Assembly: GCF_015832195.1 (NCBI RefSeq)
Contig: NC_052016.1
Span: forward strand, 81,567,047-81,631,046
Source of the DNA: Motacilla alba alba
Lineage: Eukaryota; Chordata; Aves; Passeriformes; Motacillidae
Length of the DNA: 64,000 nucleotides
Reading direction: 5' to 3'
The notes below the pieces were generated by a model, which worked only from the letters and a program-made list of their open reading frames with translations, ran no database searches and was not told where the DNA came from. Made by a program: the position numbers and the translations under genes. Every line of letters starts with the position of its first letter. The first letter of the stretch is position 1. Positions 24,407 through 36,887 of this stretch are shown piece by piece.

Positions 24407-26149
24407 AATTTTTGTGCATAATCAGATACTGCAACCCTCTTGGTCAAAGCCAGTAGTAGTGAAAGAAAAAGTAACATGCTCTAAATATATCCAGTGGCTG
24501 GCTGCTTAAAGATCTCTTAGAGGATGTGAATGAAGTAATTACTTTCACCTCTGGGGTAGAGGTATGAAAAACCTGTCGTCACTGAAAACAAATAAAAAAG
24601 GATGTCTGGGATGACAGAGGTAAGAAGTCTCGCACTTCCCTGCAGCTAAACAGAAGTATTTGTATTCTATGTTGCTGGAATAACTCACTGTACTCTATAC
24701 AACTGCACATCGGATAAAGAACTGCTGAGTCACAGAATATATTTCATTTACTTTAAAAATGAAAATATTTATAATAATTTGATAGTGCAGGAAATGGAAG
24801 CTGGAAAGTTCCCTAATCACAAGCCCATAGAGGGACACTAGCTGCATTGTTTGCTTAGCAGAGCCAAACTGAAAGGTACTGTAGGCTTCTAGCCCAGTAA
24901 TATTGTATTGCCATTGCTAGAAACAGCCACCTGAGTTTGCAGGTCCTCCTTCAGAACAGCGGCTTGTCACACTTGTCTGAACCTGTTGTGAATGCTTGCA
25001 GCTTTACTCTTATTTCCTTTAGCTGTGAAAATATTTTTTCTAATTTCTTTCTTTTTCTAAAATGCATAATACAACTTTTTCTTTCTCATGACTGTGCCTA
25101 AGTTAATCTACCTGTGTTTATTCCAATATGTAAGGCTTCCAGTTTTTGTACAAATAGTAGCAGTAAGCATGTTCTCTTTTTATAGCAAGCTATTTATGGT
25201 TGAGGTATTGATGTTGTGCAGAGAAACACAGTCCTGGACTCATAGCAGAAGCTCCAGGAACTGGGGATACACAATGTGGAGGAAAGAACACAGGCACAGG
25301 ATGATGGGAAACAGCGACAAGGTTGACACTGGACATCTCACAGTTGTAAGAAACACAGTCATGATAGGTTTAAGCAATGCACCCCAGGATCTGAACTATT
25401 TTTTGTCCTGAGAGAACAACCAACGAGTCTCTGGCATAAAGTGCTCCACACTGTAATGCAAATTTGCATATAGCTTGCAGACCAAGAACAAGGTATAATT
25501 TTATTAAATCTATTTAAAAAAACACAAAGGGGAATCCTAAAAGATAGAAAGGGAAATAGCTGATGAAAACATTATGCTCCTTTCAAGCAAAGAGAGATGC
25601 TGATGATTCCCCACATGCACACCAAAGAGATTGCATTGACCCAGAGACCTAGAGAGACAGTGGAAGAGTGACATGGCAAGAAGAGGACTGGATACTGAGG
25701 TACACACATAGTGTGTGTATCCTGCACTTCCCAGGATTTGCTGGGAGCACATCCCAGAGGGATTCTTCCGCATTAAGTATAGCTCTCTTCTTGCTCTGTG
25801 CTTCCAGCACACTGATTGTCCACAAGAGACATTCGGGGCATCGTCTAACATAGTCCTGTGGAGCTTCATTACATGAGCCACCTGGAGAAGAACACCAGTA
25901 CTAAGAAAGAAATGCTTGCAGCCACAGGAGGAGTATGGTGCCCTCTAAAAGGGCCTGTACAAAGAACAGAATATCTTTGGTGCAGCTGGATTGGCTTCAG
26001 CTGTGTTGTTAGATTCACACTTAGGAAAACAAGGAGAGGTGAAGCTAAACTTTATTCAAATTCATCTAGGCTGTCTTTTTTTCACTGTGTTTGGTAAAGA
26101 CACTGCCTATGTTCTTTGAATAAGAAGTGCAGACAACTTTAGCAACTGC

Positions 26150-26203
26150 AGGGCTCAATGGTCTTAAAGGTCTTTTCCAACCTTAGAGATTCTACGATTC
26201 TGG
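26150..26203 (+). mobile_element. CR1 LINE 3' terminus stub
   Basis: About 50 bp matching the last bases of CR1: 'GGGCTCAATGGTCTTAAAGG', 'TCTTTTCCAACCTTAGAG' and ATTCTACGATTCTG. It is very short, so it is either an extreme 5' truncation or the remnant of a deleted copy. Confidence 0.85.
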
Positions 26204-27809
26204 GATTTGAACTGAATTAATCAACAGAAAGTATTTTGAGAAAGGGGGGATACTCTTTTTAGTCTGAAGCAAATTGCTGATTTTTCAATTTTAATTTCTC
26301 CTATTAAGGGAGAAAATAGTGGGGAAAATATATTCAGGTAGACATCATACTTAACAGCTGAAAGAGATGGCATTTGAAAACAAATAGAAAATATGCCTTT
26401 CATTTATATGCTGTTTTTTTACAGGGTTGTGTTTCTCTTGAAACTAGATTGATTGCACAGACTTCAAATATTAGAGTTTTGCTTTAAAGCAAATGAACAA
26501 AGGATTTTTCTTTACCATGTACAGAAAACAGTTCTGAACCTTTTTAGAAATCATATTTTCAAAGTGATAAAGAAATTGCTAGAAAAAGAAAAAAAATTAT
26601 ATCCCATGGATCAATTTATACTATCAAAAATAGAATATTTCTCATTCTTGTCTGAAAACCATGATTTCTTTAGATAAAGAACTTTTTCTATCACCAGAAT
26701 TACACATAGTTCTAATCTAGATTTTAAAGAACTCTCATGTTGCTCTCTTTATATGGGTGGGTGTTAGGTACCATATGATTTTTCTTTAAATAAGTACAGT
26801 CTGAAGGATGCTATTTTCTCCTGACAAACTAATATAAAGTCTGAGACAATAACAAAATAAGTAAAGTTGTGCAAATAAATAATTTCAGTCATCCACCTTT
26901 CTGTGTCAGTAACATTTCAGTTGATACTGGAAAATATTATAGAATGCTTCACTACATTAAAACCAGCAGAAAATAAGAGTACAAGCTGGTAGTTACTTCC
27001 AGCAGAGTTCAATACCTTAATCACACTCAATAATATTTTGTTTTGAAGATAACATCAGTAGAAGAAAAATAACTAATTATTTGAGTTAGTTGCTGCTCAG
27101 CGTGTGTAAATCTTCCACAATTTGGCCCTGCATATTTATTCTGAATCTAAAGAATATGTCAGTTCTAGAAATATTTAATTAAATTTATCACATTAGTGAT
27201 AAAATATTTTGAAACTTTGAAAAGCTATCATGGGAACTGAATTTCTGCAAAGAAGCTATTACACAGTGTTTGATTTAATAGGTAATGCGTATCTTACTGG
27301 AAAAAAATGGAATAATGAGATTCTTCCAGTAGGGTTTGATCATCTGGACAAAATAAGTATTCTATTTGCAGACATCACTTGGATTAATTCTGAAAGTACA
27401 TGGCTTTGGGAAGGAGTTAGCTCATTGTGGTGATTATTATTTTTTTTTTGGACAGTGCTTGATGCAGAGCAGAGTTCAGGTTGCTGAAGACTTTGAATGC
27501 TATTCTGTAAGTTTTTCATAGTTTTTTGGGGCAGGAATGACAGCCATTCCTACATAGCCCAAGATATTTTTCTTTTTATAAATCCTAGAGTGTTCTGTCA
27601 TTGATTCTATGACTCTGTGAGTGCTCCCATTGCCTTCCATCACAGCTCCATCCATTTTTAGAAGCAAGAAAACTTTGGCCACTCTGAGAATGTAGAGTAA
27701 GCAGCAATTTAAGAGATAGTGTATAAATATGAATCATCACCTATGTGTGGCCATAAAGACCCACCACCTTTTCTACCATGAATCTTATAGAACTGGAATG
27801 AAAGGCATG

Positions 27810-27845
<36 letters not shown>

Positions 27846-29702
27846 AAAAAAAAAAAACACCAAGAATTTTTATTCCTGGGAGAGAAGCACTTGCATCCAT
27901 GCCTCCTAAAATATCTCCTCAAACAGAAGGATCATGTCTCTATCTATTAACATGCCTTTCACATGTTACTGGTAGGTCAATATTGCAGACTTCTTTAGTT
28001 CTGTGCTATAACTGCAAACCCCACAAAGATATTTTTATTGTTTCTCTGTATGATTTCAATAGCTGAATCTAATCTATGATCTCCACAGGGACCCTGACAT
28101 TTTAATAATAGTTTGCATTAAGTTCCCTATGTAGTAGGGTTCAGTTCTAGAACTAGAACAGAAAAATATCTGTGACTGAAGATATTACAATCTCTACTAC
28201 CACATATAGTATAGAGAAAAGCAAATGTCTGCAGTCTGATAAAATTATTGTTGGCTGAAAAAAAGTCAGGCATGCAAGACACATTTTTGTAAGTACCTCT
28301 GCATATAAAAAAATAGCAGCTAATCCTCTATGTCCTAACATAGCAGATGAAAACAGAAGTCCAGCAGCTGTGACAAACTGCTTCTGCTAAGCAAAAAAGC
28401 TCCATATATTATAAAAGGTATGTGTACTTTTGACAAGCGGAAGATAACTTGGAACACTGGGAAAAAAAAAGGTGACATTTTTTCTTTCTTATTCAGAGTC
28501 TTGGGATTCTGAATTCAACCCTTTGATATTTAACTAACTTGCAGGGCATATGCTTTTTGGAAAACAGTGTATGGATTCTGTATAAAAGGCAATCCAATAT
28601 TTGGATTTTATTTCCAATACTACCTCAGTTAACATTTACAAAGGTTTAGCCTCTAGGAAATATTTAGCACATTATTTAGTATGGAATTTTTTTTTTATCA
28701 CTGGTCAAAGTCATATACTCATTTTTGAAGATTCAGGCTCTAATTCCCCATGTTTTTATGTCAAATACAATAATTCTATCAGACATCTCAAATGCTTGAA
28801 TGTAAGTATTCGACTAAATTTTTGCTGTAGTAAAAGTCCAACAATTAGCAATCATAAGAGTAAATCCCATTTCTTGGTTTTTTCTGCCCCATTTTTATTC
28901 TTTGAAATACAGGAAATCTGCCTTGCTTTCATTCAAAAAGAGTCTTAGTCGAACACATGTAAAATTTTTTAACATATTTTTGCTGATGTGTTTATTACTA
29001 AGTCCTTTAAGTGCCTAATGGAGAGTTTCTTATGGTATTTTTCTCTTTTATTGCAGAAGGCGACTATACAATACAAAACTCATTATTCAAGTCTTTTAAA
29101 AAAGACTTAATAAGTCATATTAAACATCTCTGTTGTGTTTCTGAGTTGGAATTGCTTTAATGAATGTTCACAATCAAGTTTTTATGTGAAATCATTCCCT
29201 CCTTTGGCTATTTTAGGAGTAATTGATGTCATAATAATGACATTAAACTTGGAATAATCTTTATATATTTTATGACTGATCTATCCAGTATTTTCAAGAC
29301 ATTTATGTATACCGTAATATTACAGCTACAAAAAAAAAATCTAAAAAACCCAGAGGCTTTTAAAATATTTTTTTAAATATAAGAGGTTTAATATAGCTCC
29401 AAAAGGAGTACAATTATTTATTGAGTTGACTTACAGTTAAGAAATGTAAAAATGGCATCTAATCAATACTCTTCAGTATTTCAGATATATTATGAAGACA
29501 TTCAGATACATTAATAATCACTGTGAACTTTATATGTAGTTGGAAAATCAGACAATTTTTAAAGGAAATTCTTGAAAGCCCTACATTCATATTAAGATAA
29601 GTAGGAAAAAAGCCCCCAAAACCAGCAAAACCAAACCATCTTCATTGCATCATTAAAATGGCACATAAAGACTCACAAATCAAGGAAGAGTCATTTAATG
29701 CC
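26204..29702. other. AT-rich DNA without genes
   Basis: About 3.5 kb up to the LTR target site. It holds a long A-tract at 27.81 kb. A 115-codon plus-strand frame at 28601-28948 is Phe/Ser/Asn-rich with no domain. No gene is called. Confidence 0.55.
27812..27857. repeat. Poly(A) tract interrupted by CC
   Basis: A32 (27812-27843), CC, then A12 (27846-27857). The frame across it on either strand gives Lys or Phe homopolymers and is not coding. Confidence 0.95.
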
Positions 29703-29708
29703 ATACAT
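29703..29708. repeat. Target-site duplication, left copy
   Basis: ATACAT directly before the TG of the LTR. It is identical to the six bases after the LTR end at 30375-30380. Confidence 0.93.
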
Positions 29709-29821
29709 TGTGGGGTTTCACCCCCGGATTGGGATGACCCCGAAAGATGAAAAAGTCCCTCCTCCAACCCGTGCCTTCGAAGAAAGACTCAGTAGCCTTC
29801 TGTTGTCTGTTCTCAAGGTTG

Positions 29822-29827
29822 TTTATT
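29822..29827 (-). promoter_or_regulatory. LTR polyadenylation signal
   Basis: AATAAA on the minus strand, about 95 bases downstream of the LTR TATA box. This spacing fits an R region between them. Confidence 0.8.
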
Positions 29828-29922
29828 GTTGGTTATCTACAAGATTCTTCTCCCTGAACTGCTGTGGCCCGTTCAGCAGCTCAGACAAAGGCACTCTGCC
29901 CTCCCAGGGGGCTGGTGCCATC

Positions 29923-29929
29923 TTTTATA
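29923..29929 (-). promoter_or_regulatory. LTR TATA box
   Basis: TATAAAA on the minus strand, followed by GATGGCACCAGCC. It is the likely U3 promoter core of the solo LTR. Confidence 0.78.
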
Positions 29930-30374
29930 TCATATATTACGTACTACATGTTTATGCTTTTTCCCCAATACCTACTATCTATATTGAATAGTGACTTTCT
30001 ACTCTAAACCAATCTGTGAGTGCCAACACCACCAAAGACATGGAGGTTAGGAAGGAGAAAGAAAGAGGACAGGGCACACCCAAGTCCCTCCATCTTAGAA
30101 CTCCTGACCCCCATGTACAAAACCTGGACCCCTGCGTACAAGGCTTAAAACCCCCCTGTACAGCACTCAGAAATCCTACCCTTTACTTCGTGACTACTTC
30201 TACTACAATATCTAAATTTTTGTGACTTCTTGTTCTTCCTGCAAAGTTGGTAAACTGTTCCATGGGTCAGATTCAAAGTCACAGGGGTTTCTGGCTGCAT
30301 GCCAGGGTCTCAGATGCTTTTGACCTGGGTCTGGAACGTCCGAGAATGTCTGTGGGACATTCTGAGTTCCGACA

Positions 30375-30380
30375 ATACAT
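30375..30380. repeat. Target-site duplication, right copy
   Basis: ATACAT directly after the CA end of the LTR, matching 29703-29708. Confidence 0.93.
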
Positions 30381-33158
30381 ATAACTGAGAGAACTTGGTA
30401 AAAATATTTAGCAAAAAAATTAACTTGAAATAAACTGCTTTTAATTGGACTGACTTGAATTTCATTTCAGAAAATAACCATGCTTGCAGTTGTGGGAGCA
30501 TCTGTAGACTTTACTGAATTATACAATGCAATGTGATAAAATGGAATAACAGAGCTCTAGAATTAAAACAGTAGGCAAAGAGAAGAAAACAGAGAAATAT
30601 GGATTCAGGAGGAGAATATAGAGCAGAAGATGATAATGGAGATAGATATGAGTGCACAGGTAAATGGTCTAAGGATCTCAGATTTCCTGAGAACAGTCAA
30701 TGGCAAAATTGAGGCCAGTCAAAAAAAAAATTAATTAGGGAGAAGAAAAAGCACATGTGCATCATCTGGTATTTTTGCACAGCCGCTACAGGGCCCTTTT
30801 GCTGATTAGAAGAAAAATACAAACAGCAGGTATGTTGTTTCAATTTTGACTACATTGCCACTGAAGAAATGTGAACATGCTTTTCTCCGTTACCTTGCAT
30901 CATTTATAGTTCGCCTCCACAGCTGGTGACTGAAAATTATTTCTGGACTATTTCTCCCAGCTTCCCTCTGATCTTTTATTATTTGTATTCTACTAACTAT
31001 CTTACTCTCTCGGATGCATGAAGAAATTAACTGAAATGCCATACTGAAACAAGGGACAAAATTAATACTAGCGAGGTGAGTAATATCACTTGTTCACAGA
31101 AACTCATGAACATTCCTCCCCAGTCTCCCTTGGCTTTGTTGTATTGTTTTGAAAAAAAAATATTTTCTGTTTCACAGGAGAGGATGTCTGAGTACATAAC
31201 AGTGCCTTTGAGCACTACTTGGATGAGTGGCTTTGTAAGTCTACATAATAGTTGCTGGTAAACTGAAAATCCAGATGATCTATTCTGCACTTTAGAAGTG
31301 GTTGCTCTCATACCCTTCTGGTTTCTTGCAAAGGACATGTTAGGGTCCTTCAGAGGTGGAACTTGCGATCCAGAGATCATGAATGGTTCTGGTCCATGTA
31401 GAATAATCAGAACAAATTAATTATATGCACAATTTAGCATTAACTTATGTTAAATGTGACAAGCTATATAAATTAAATTTACAAAGGTTTTTTCTAATTC
31501 TCGGTGTCTTCTATTGGGAGACCTATATAGTCATTTAGTGGCTGAGCAAGATGATACAGTATGTAAAAGTACCTGATATGTACTTGCTTGTTAGAGGTTA
31601 TTTTTCCCATTTCTGTACAAGGTATAAGCAGTAATGCAAGCTGAAAAGACAAGATTATTGTATTATTCTGGCTTGATTTGAGCATTACAACAATGATTAC
31701 ACATAGAAATTCATGTATTTGTACGTGCAGCTTGGTAGCTTGCTAAGTTCAAGCACATGATAGAATGGAGACAGAAGTCATACTTAGTCACTCACCATAA
31801 AAAATATGTAATGATTTTGGAGTAACTTTGAAGATACTGACTCATCAACGATTAAGTGACAACTGTGAGCCCACATTTCCCACCATTTATAATGTTCAAT
31901 AGCATCTCTAACTGTTTGTTGATTTGTTTTTATGATGAAAGCTGCATAGGAGGATTATTTATTGTCTCTGTGTTCTGTGCTGTTATCCTCTTTGCTCTTC
32001 AAACCTTGCCAGGCCAATTAATATTCCTTATCGCTAAGAAGGGTAGTTCTTTTTATCCCTGAATAAATGTAGCTTTACAGCAGCTCCCAACACACCAATT
32101 ATTCTAGAATACGAGTATGATTCCATTGTATTATGGATAAGTGCAGACTTTGCTCTACTTATCAAACTCAAGACACTCAGAATATATTATATAAAACATT
32201 AATAATACTTTTTGCTTTCTGTCTCAATTTTTTGAGCTTATCCTTTCTGAGAAAAATGATTTCTCAACATGGCTAAAAGCAAAAATCTTAAATCTAAATA
32301 TCTATTGTAATGATTTTTTGGTTTTCACAAGTGATATTTTCATTTCCTTTTTACACTTGAAGCCAAACTGATGAGAATTTACTCAAACAATTGACTGATG
32401 GAGAAAAGGAACCTAAATAACTCAAATTATGCACAGGAATGGATACCCAGCTTCACACAGGTGATGTTCAACCCAGTGACCTGGATTTTCAGCGGATGTC
32501 ACACGGGTTTTCTAGACCTATTCTAAAATAGATCAGTATTAATATTTCATTACTGCCTTTCTTCTCTAGCCACTACAGCTATATTATAAAACTCCAGTGT
32601 AGTGGTCCTTATGGCACCATATTTAATTAAAAAATGCACCCCATTTCTCCAGGTCCTACAACTGCCTCCTGTCAGGAGTGATGACATCTGAGATTTCTTA
32701 GCACTATCACACAATTGTAGTACTAAGTATGGAATCAAACAAAAATTAGATTATATGTTGATACCTTTTAAATTATTTGAACCACTAATTAAGTTTGTGA
32801 ATTGATAGAAAATTAAGACAAAATATCTTTCTGACATGGGCACAGCAGTGCATTTTGCAGAATCCATTATGGGAGGGGGGGGTTTAGGTACCATTTCACA
32901 AGTCTCTTATCTTATGTCTTGTCTGTACTCTTCTCAGAAGGCTGCATTACAGCATCACTTACAAACAGCAGAAGATTCACCCTAAAATGAGGACATTTCA
33001 AGTAAAAACCATACTTACTTATGTATAAAAACAGTCTGAACTACAATTTTCTCATTGTGAAAGTTCATATAGCTAATTTTATGTCATTAATTATTAAAAT
33101 TCACATTTTTTCAGAAATCTTAGAAAGCATCTTTTATTCATCGAGGTATAACTCAAAG

Positions 33159-33175
33159 TATATATATATATATAT
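33159..33175. repeat. (TA)n microsatellite
   Basis: Seventeen bases of perfect alternating TA. Confidence 0.95.
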
Positions 33176-33315
33176 CAGTGCTGTTTTTTATAGGACAAAT
33201 CATTGAAAAAGGTCAGACTAAGATTCACTGCCCATTCTTCTAGTTCCAAAATATTTCAAAGTAATTTACTCTTGTGACTTTTTGCTTACCCTTAAGTTTT
33301 AGGTATGATTACCTA

Positions 33316-33318
<3 letters not shown>

Positions 33319-33352
<34 letters not shown>
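33319..33352. repeat. Poly(A) tract, 34 bp
   Basis: Longest uninterrupted A-run in the window. It is followed by CCAACAAATCC; no retrocopy is recognised upstream. Confidence 0.95.
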
Positions 33353-33354
<2 letters not shown>

Positions 33355-35732
33355 AACAAATCCTTGCAAGTTCTTTTCTTAGTTTTTTCACTTCTAATGA
33401 CCATATAAGGGGATGATAGACCTGGCTGTGCAGTAAAATGCATTTAGTTTTGAGAGTTCTCTGGTTTATGTAAAAACTTTTTAGGGCCACAATTATATAT
33501 ATTTTAAAAAGTAGTTAAAAAAAAAACCAAAGAAACAAATAAGACAAATAAAAACACCACAGAAAACAGAGAAAACAGTCTTGTTTACATTTATCTTTTT
33601 TCACATCACCACAATTTTTCCAAAGAAGTTTTTTTTGTGTTTGTGTCTTGATGGAAACTGCAGAAAGAAGCTATCCTCATAAGAGTCACAAAAAATATGA
33701 TCCATTTCAATCCATTTTAGCATATAATTTCAGACTACTAAGTATACTGATTCATCAAGTTCCATTTGTAATAAATGGAGAGACCTCTGTACTTCCATTT
33801 GCAAAATGAAAGGGATTCCTTTTCTCTTGATTGTCTTTCTCACTCCATTTAATAAAGTAGGCTAGTTTATATTACCTCATAAGAAGAAAAAAATTGATTT
33901 TTAAAACAAAACATCAACATTTCAGTCTAAAAGCATTTCTTTTGTCATGAAAGGGTTTTTTTTAGAATTTCCTTCTGAAATGAACAATTTGACAGACTGT
34001 CTTTCTCTATGCATATTTATATTTTGTTATCTTTTCTTGAAAGTATTTCAGGATCATGAAGAATACTCAGAGCCTTGACAGACCAAGTTAAAAATAAAAT
34101 CATAATGTTTTCACACATTTTCTGTATTTGTAGCTGATTTGATATATACATATCTGTGTAATATATGAACAATTTAAAGATACATATTCACTTTTGTCCT
34201 CTCCCTTTCTCCTGAAATGACTTGTGTTCTATTTATTTGAAACTGTTCCAGAGATAACTACATGATATCTGATAGTACATCCAAATCAAGGAAAGGCACC
34301 CTTTAAAATTTTGATCTTTAAAGTGGAACAACTTATTTTAAAGCAGAACATTCCTCTGACTTCTGTAACATCTTTATAATGTTATAAACTGCCATGCGGG
34401 TTTTTAAAAATTTTTGTGTTCTTGCTCAAGGCATATATCTAAAGGCTCATGCAACAGCATGCCAGAAACACTATGATCCTTTTATTCAGAAAAAAAGTCC
34501 CAATGTCACTTAGAAGCATGTGGATGTTAAAAAAAGGAAACATATCTCAGTAGCCATAAATAGAATTCTAGATATTTTGCTCTGCATCATAGCTGCATTG
34601 TGGTATTCCATGGCTGGGGAGAGATATTCATGTGGATCATATTGCAGACTGGCATAAATAGGTAACCCAAATCTTCAAGGATCAGGCTGGAGCAGAGAAG
34701 ACTGACTTAAGTAAGAAGAGGGAAAATAAAGTCATTGATGAGGTTAGGGATTTGCTTTGAAATTCAAAGAGAATAATCTTTTTGGAAACCTTGTTATGAA
34801 GTTATAGGAGGAGAAGAGAGATGAAAGTGACAAACTGGGAAAACAAAGTTTTTTTCAGTATTTTCCATTACAGAAACAGAACACAGGCAGAATTCTATTT
34901 CAGTGTCATCAGGTACTTAAGATTCTTGGTACTGTTTTACATTTTCTACATTTTCTAAATTGTTAACACTGTCACTGGGTGGTTGGGGAGATTTAAATAT
35001 TTAATTGAATTAATTGTTTAGGAATGAAAATACAAAACCAACATATCACATGATTAAGTGAAGTTCTTCAAGGGAAAAAATACAGTGTGTCCCAGTGAGG
35101 ATTTAAAGGCTGAATCATGGTCTAGTTTAATGGTAATGTGTATTGTATCCATTGGTGTTAAATTCTCCATTTTGAGGGATTTCAGATTTAGAGATGAAGT
35201 AACTTTTCAGAAAGAAAACTATCTATTTGGAATAGTTGTGGCAGATGTTTTCAATTTCTTTGTCCTTGAAGATAAAAATTGGGAGCAAGAGAAGAAATTC
35301 TAAGTAGTTGTGATTGCTTATGTAGAAAAATACCTTCACTATGGTTTGAGCCATGTTTCCAAGGAAAACCACATGGGATGAATCAAATTTTTTGAGAAAA
35401 TGGAGTACATAGAGAGGTCACTTTATGCAGTCTATCCTAGTTATTTACTAGTTTTGCTGCCTTTTAAAATGTTGCCAGGTACTTAAATCTTCATTCTGGG
35501 CTGAAATATCTAATCCTTACTGGCCTGAAGTTTAATAGTTCAAGACTAGGTCTCAGAATAAAATGTAATGTACACAATGCTTCATTTTACAGATGTGTAT
35601 ATATATTCAGTTTTTATAAGCAAAGAATATATAGCAGAAATATTTCAGAAATTTATTTTAAAAAGGGGAAAAAAGAAAATGAATACAGGAGAAATGCCTG
35701 TCTCAAAAGTATAACTATATGACCTATAGACC

Positions 35733-35755
35733 ATATGACTATATGACTATATGAG
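35733..35755. repeat. Period-8 tandem repeat
   Basis: ATATGACT twice, then ATATGAG. Diverged related units (ACTATATGACC) lie just upstream. Confidence 0.88.
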
Positions 35756-36159
35756 AGGGCAATCAGGTTTTATTAATTTTTTTGGCAAATAAGGCGTAAC
35801 CTGTAATAATAAGTAGAAATTTTTATTAGAAACTGAAATTGTTTGTTAATTATGAACCATCGGATTTGTTTTTTATATTTCAGCAAAAGCTTTTACGTTA
35901 TCTTCCATTTGCAAGACTAATGTTAAATACTGTAAAGGGTTATAGCTGTCAAGTATGTCCTACATTCAGTAATACTGAACAGAAATTGTTGTTCTATTTA
36001 GAACAGAAATAAACTACATTTTTATAGCCTGATTTTTGCTCCTACATACCTGCATAAACATGATACTCACAGTGGCCATTATAATGCCTTTTGCATTTGT
36101 GAGGGTGACAAAATACACATCTCATAATGCCATAATGCAGAGTAAAGGGACCTTGTCTC

Positions 36160-36887
36160 TGTAGCAGTCTGAATTGCTGCTAGTATAGTCCAGGGTAAGG
36201 AAGCAAAAAGGACATGTGCATAATATCCACAGGTGTTTTATTCAGCCACTTAGTGAGATGATTAAGTCCCAGACACACTCACATGGAGGGTCCAGCTTTT
36301 TCTCCGCAGGGGCCTGGGGGATGACCCTGGTCTCGGGGCAGTACAAAGATGAGGCACAATCAGGGAATAGGGAGGAGTGGCTCAGGGACATAGGAACAGG
36401 CATAGGAACAGGGGAAGGAGCCAATGGGGTCTAACAGCTTTTTGAGAGAAGCTTCTTGTGTCTCCCTAGACCAGGGAATGCCCCCCTGCCCAGGGTCTCC
36501 ACATGTCTCAAGGCACATGAAATGGTAAATGCTGGAATAGGCAGTGGGCAGGCTCTTGTTCTTTGACTGCTGCTTGAATACTGTTAACATTCTCAGTAAT
36601 TTAGTTCTGACAAGTGCTGCTGTCATCCTTAGTGGGGCAGATAGACTGGAACTGCAGCCGTGGGCAAACCTGCTGTTATGTAGAAAAATTCTTGTTATTC
36701 TTCTGGCTTTTCTCTCTTTCATTATGAACCAAGAAGTTATTTTTAAAGTGTGCAGGTTCCCAGCTTTTATGCAAAGGTATCCTTTGACAGATCCTGTCTC
36801 AGTCAAAAACCAGCTCAAGTTCCCACAGCAGCCTTGCCTCTTCATACCATTGACTGTAGTAGTGAGAAACGTGAATGTGAAACAGCA
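36160..36887 (-). mobile_element. Probable ERV LTR, minus strand, boundaries partly uncertain
   Basis: Read on the minus strand, this block has the look of an avian ERV LTR that differs from the other families in the window. It contains 'GGAGACACAAGAAGCTTCTC', 'GCTGTTAGACCCCATTGGC', a C-rich 'CCCTGTTCC...CCTGAGCCACTCCTCC' stretch and 'GGCCCCTGCGGAGAAAAAGC'. A polyadenylation signal AATAAAA (36242-36236) follows, then CACCTGTGGATATT, and the end is CTGCTACA. The low-coordinate end at 36160 (plus strand TGTAGCAG) fits an LTR 3' terminus. The high-coordinate end is a guess, and I found no target-site duplication. GC content is clearly higher than in the flanks. The longest open frame of the window (36360-36845, minus, 161 codons) lies inside and has no retroviral protein motif. 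It may instead be another kind of GC-richer repeat. Confidence 0.5.
36237..36242 (-). promoter_or_regulatory. Putative LTR polyadenylation signal
   Basis: AATAAA on the minus strand in the context CTGAATAAAACACCTGTGG, a typical R/U5 arrangement. It depends on the LTR call being right. Confidence 0.5.

Larger units (their letters stand above)
22587..26149. other. Unique DNA without supported genes
   Basis: About 3.6 kb. It contains a 10-bp hairpin directly before a 27-bp A-tract (23830-23890) and a period-10 repeat (24379-24406). Open frames at 22750-23058 (plus), 25088-25411 (plus) and 25537-25881 (minus) reach about 100-114 codons but have no recognisable family. The 25.2-26.1 kb part is somewhat richer in G and C than its surroundings. 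Confidence 0.5.
29709..30374 (-). mobile_element. Solo LTR of an avian class II (betaretrovirus-like) ERV
   Basis: A complete 666-bp LTR with TG...CA ends: plus strand starts TGTGGGGTTTCACCCCCGG and ends GAGTTCCGACA. It is flanked by a perfect 6-bp duplication, ATACAT. Six-base duplications are usual for class II (ERVK-type) retroviruses. Transcription would run on the minus strand. In that direction U3 starts TGTCGGAACTCAGAATG, a TATA box lies at 29929-29923, and a polyadenylation signal AATAAA at 29827-29822 precedes CAACCTTGAGAACAG. It resembles a family abundant in songbirds, but the exact family name cannot be given without a library search. No gag, pol or env remains, so the provirus was lost by LTR-LTR recombination. 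The intact ends and signals make this the best preserved and probably youngest insertion here. Short open frames inside (29698-29991, 30016-30225) are LTR sequence, not genes. Confidence 0.96.
30381..36159. other. AT-rich DNA without genes
   Basis: About 5.8 kb. It contains a (TA)n repeat (33159-33175), an A34 tract (33319-33352) and a period-8 repeat (35733-35755). Frames at 31027-31380 (minus, 117 codons) and 35058-35303 (plus) show no domain. Nothing coding can be supported. Confidence 0.55.

Noticed and set aside
25537..25881. 114-codon minus-strand open frame in slightly GC-richer DNA
   Set aside because: No recognisable family; overlapping plus-strand frames are also open.
27590..27625. 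TGATTCTATGACTCTGTGAG resembling a CR1 terminus
   Set aside because: The upstream CR1 3' UTR motif (GGTCC/TTCCAACC) is missing, so the match is too short to support.
36160..36800. TGTCTC before 36160 and again near 36794 as a target-site duplication of the LTR-like block
   Set aside because: The bases before the second copy end in CC, not the CA expected at an LTR terminus, so the match looks accidental.
36360..36845. 161-codon minus-strand open frame, the longest in the window
   Set aside because: It lies in a GC-richer, probably LTR-derived block, has no recognisable domain, and another frame is open on the opposite strand over the same bases.
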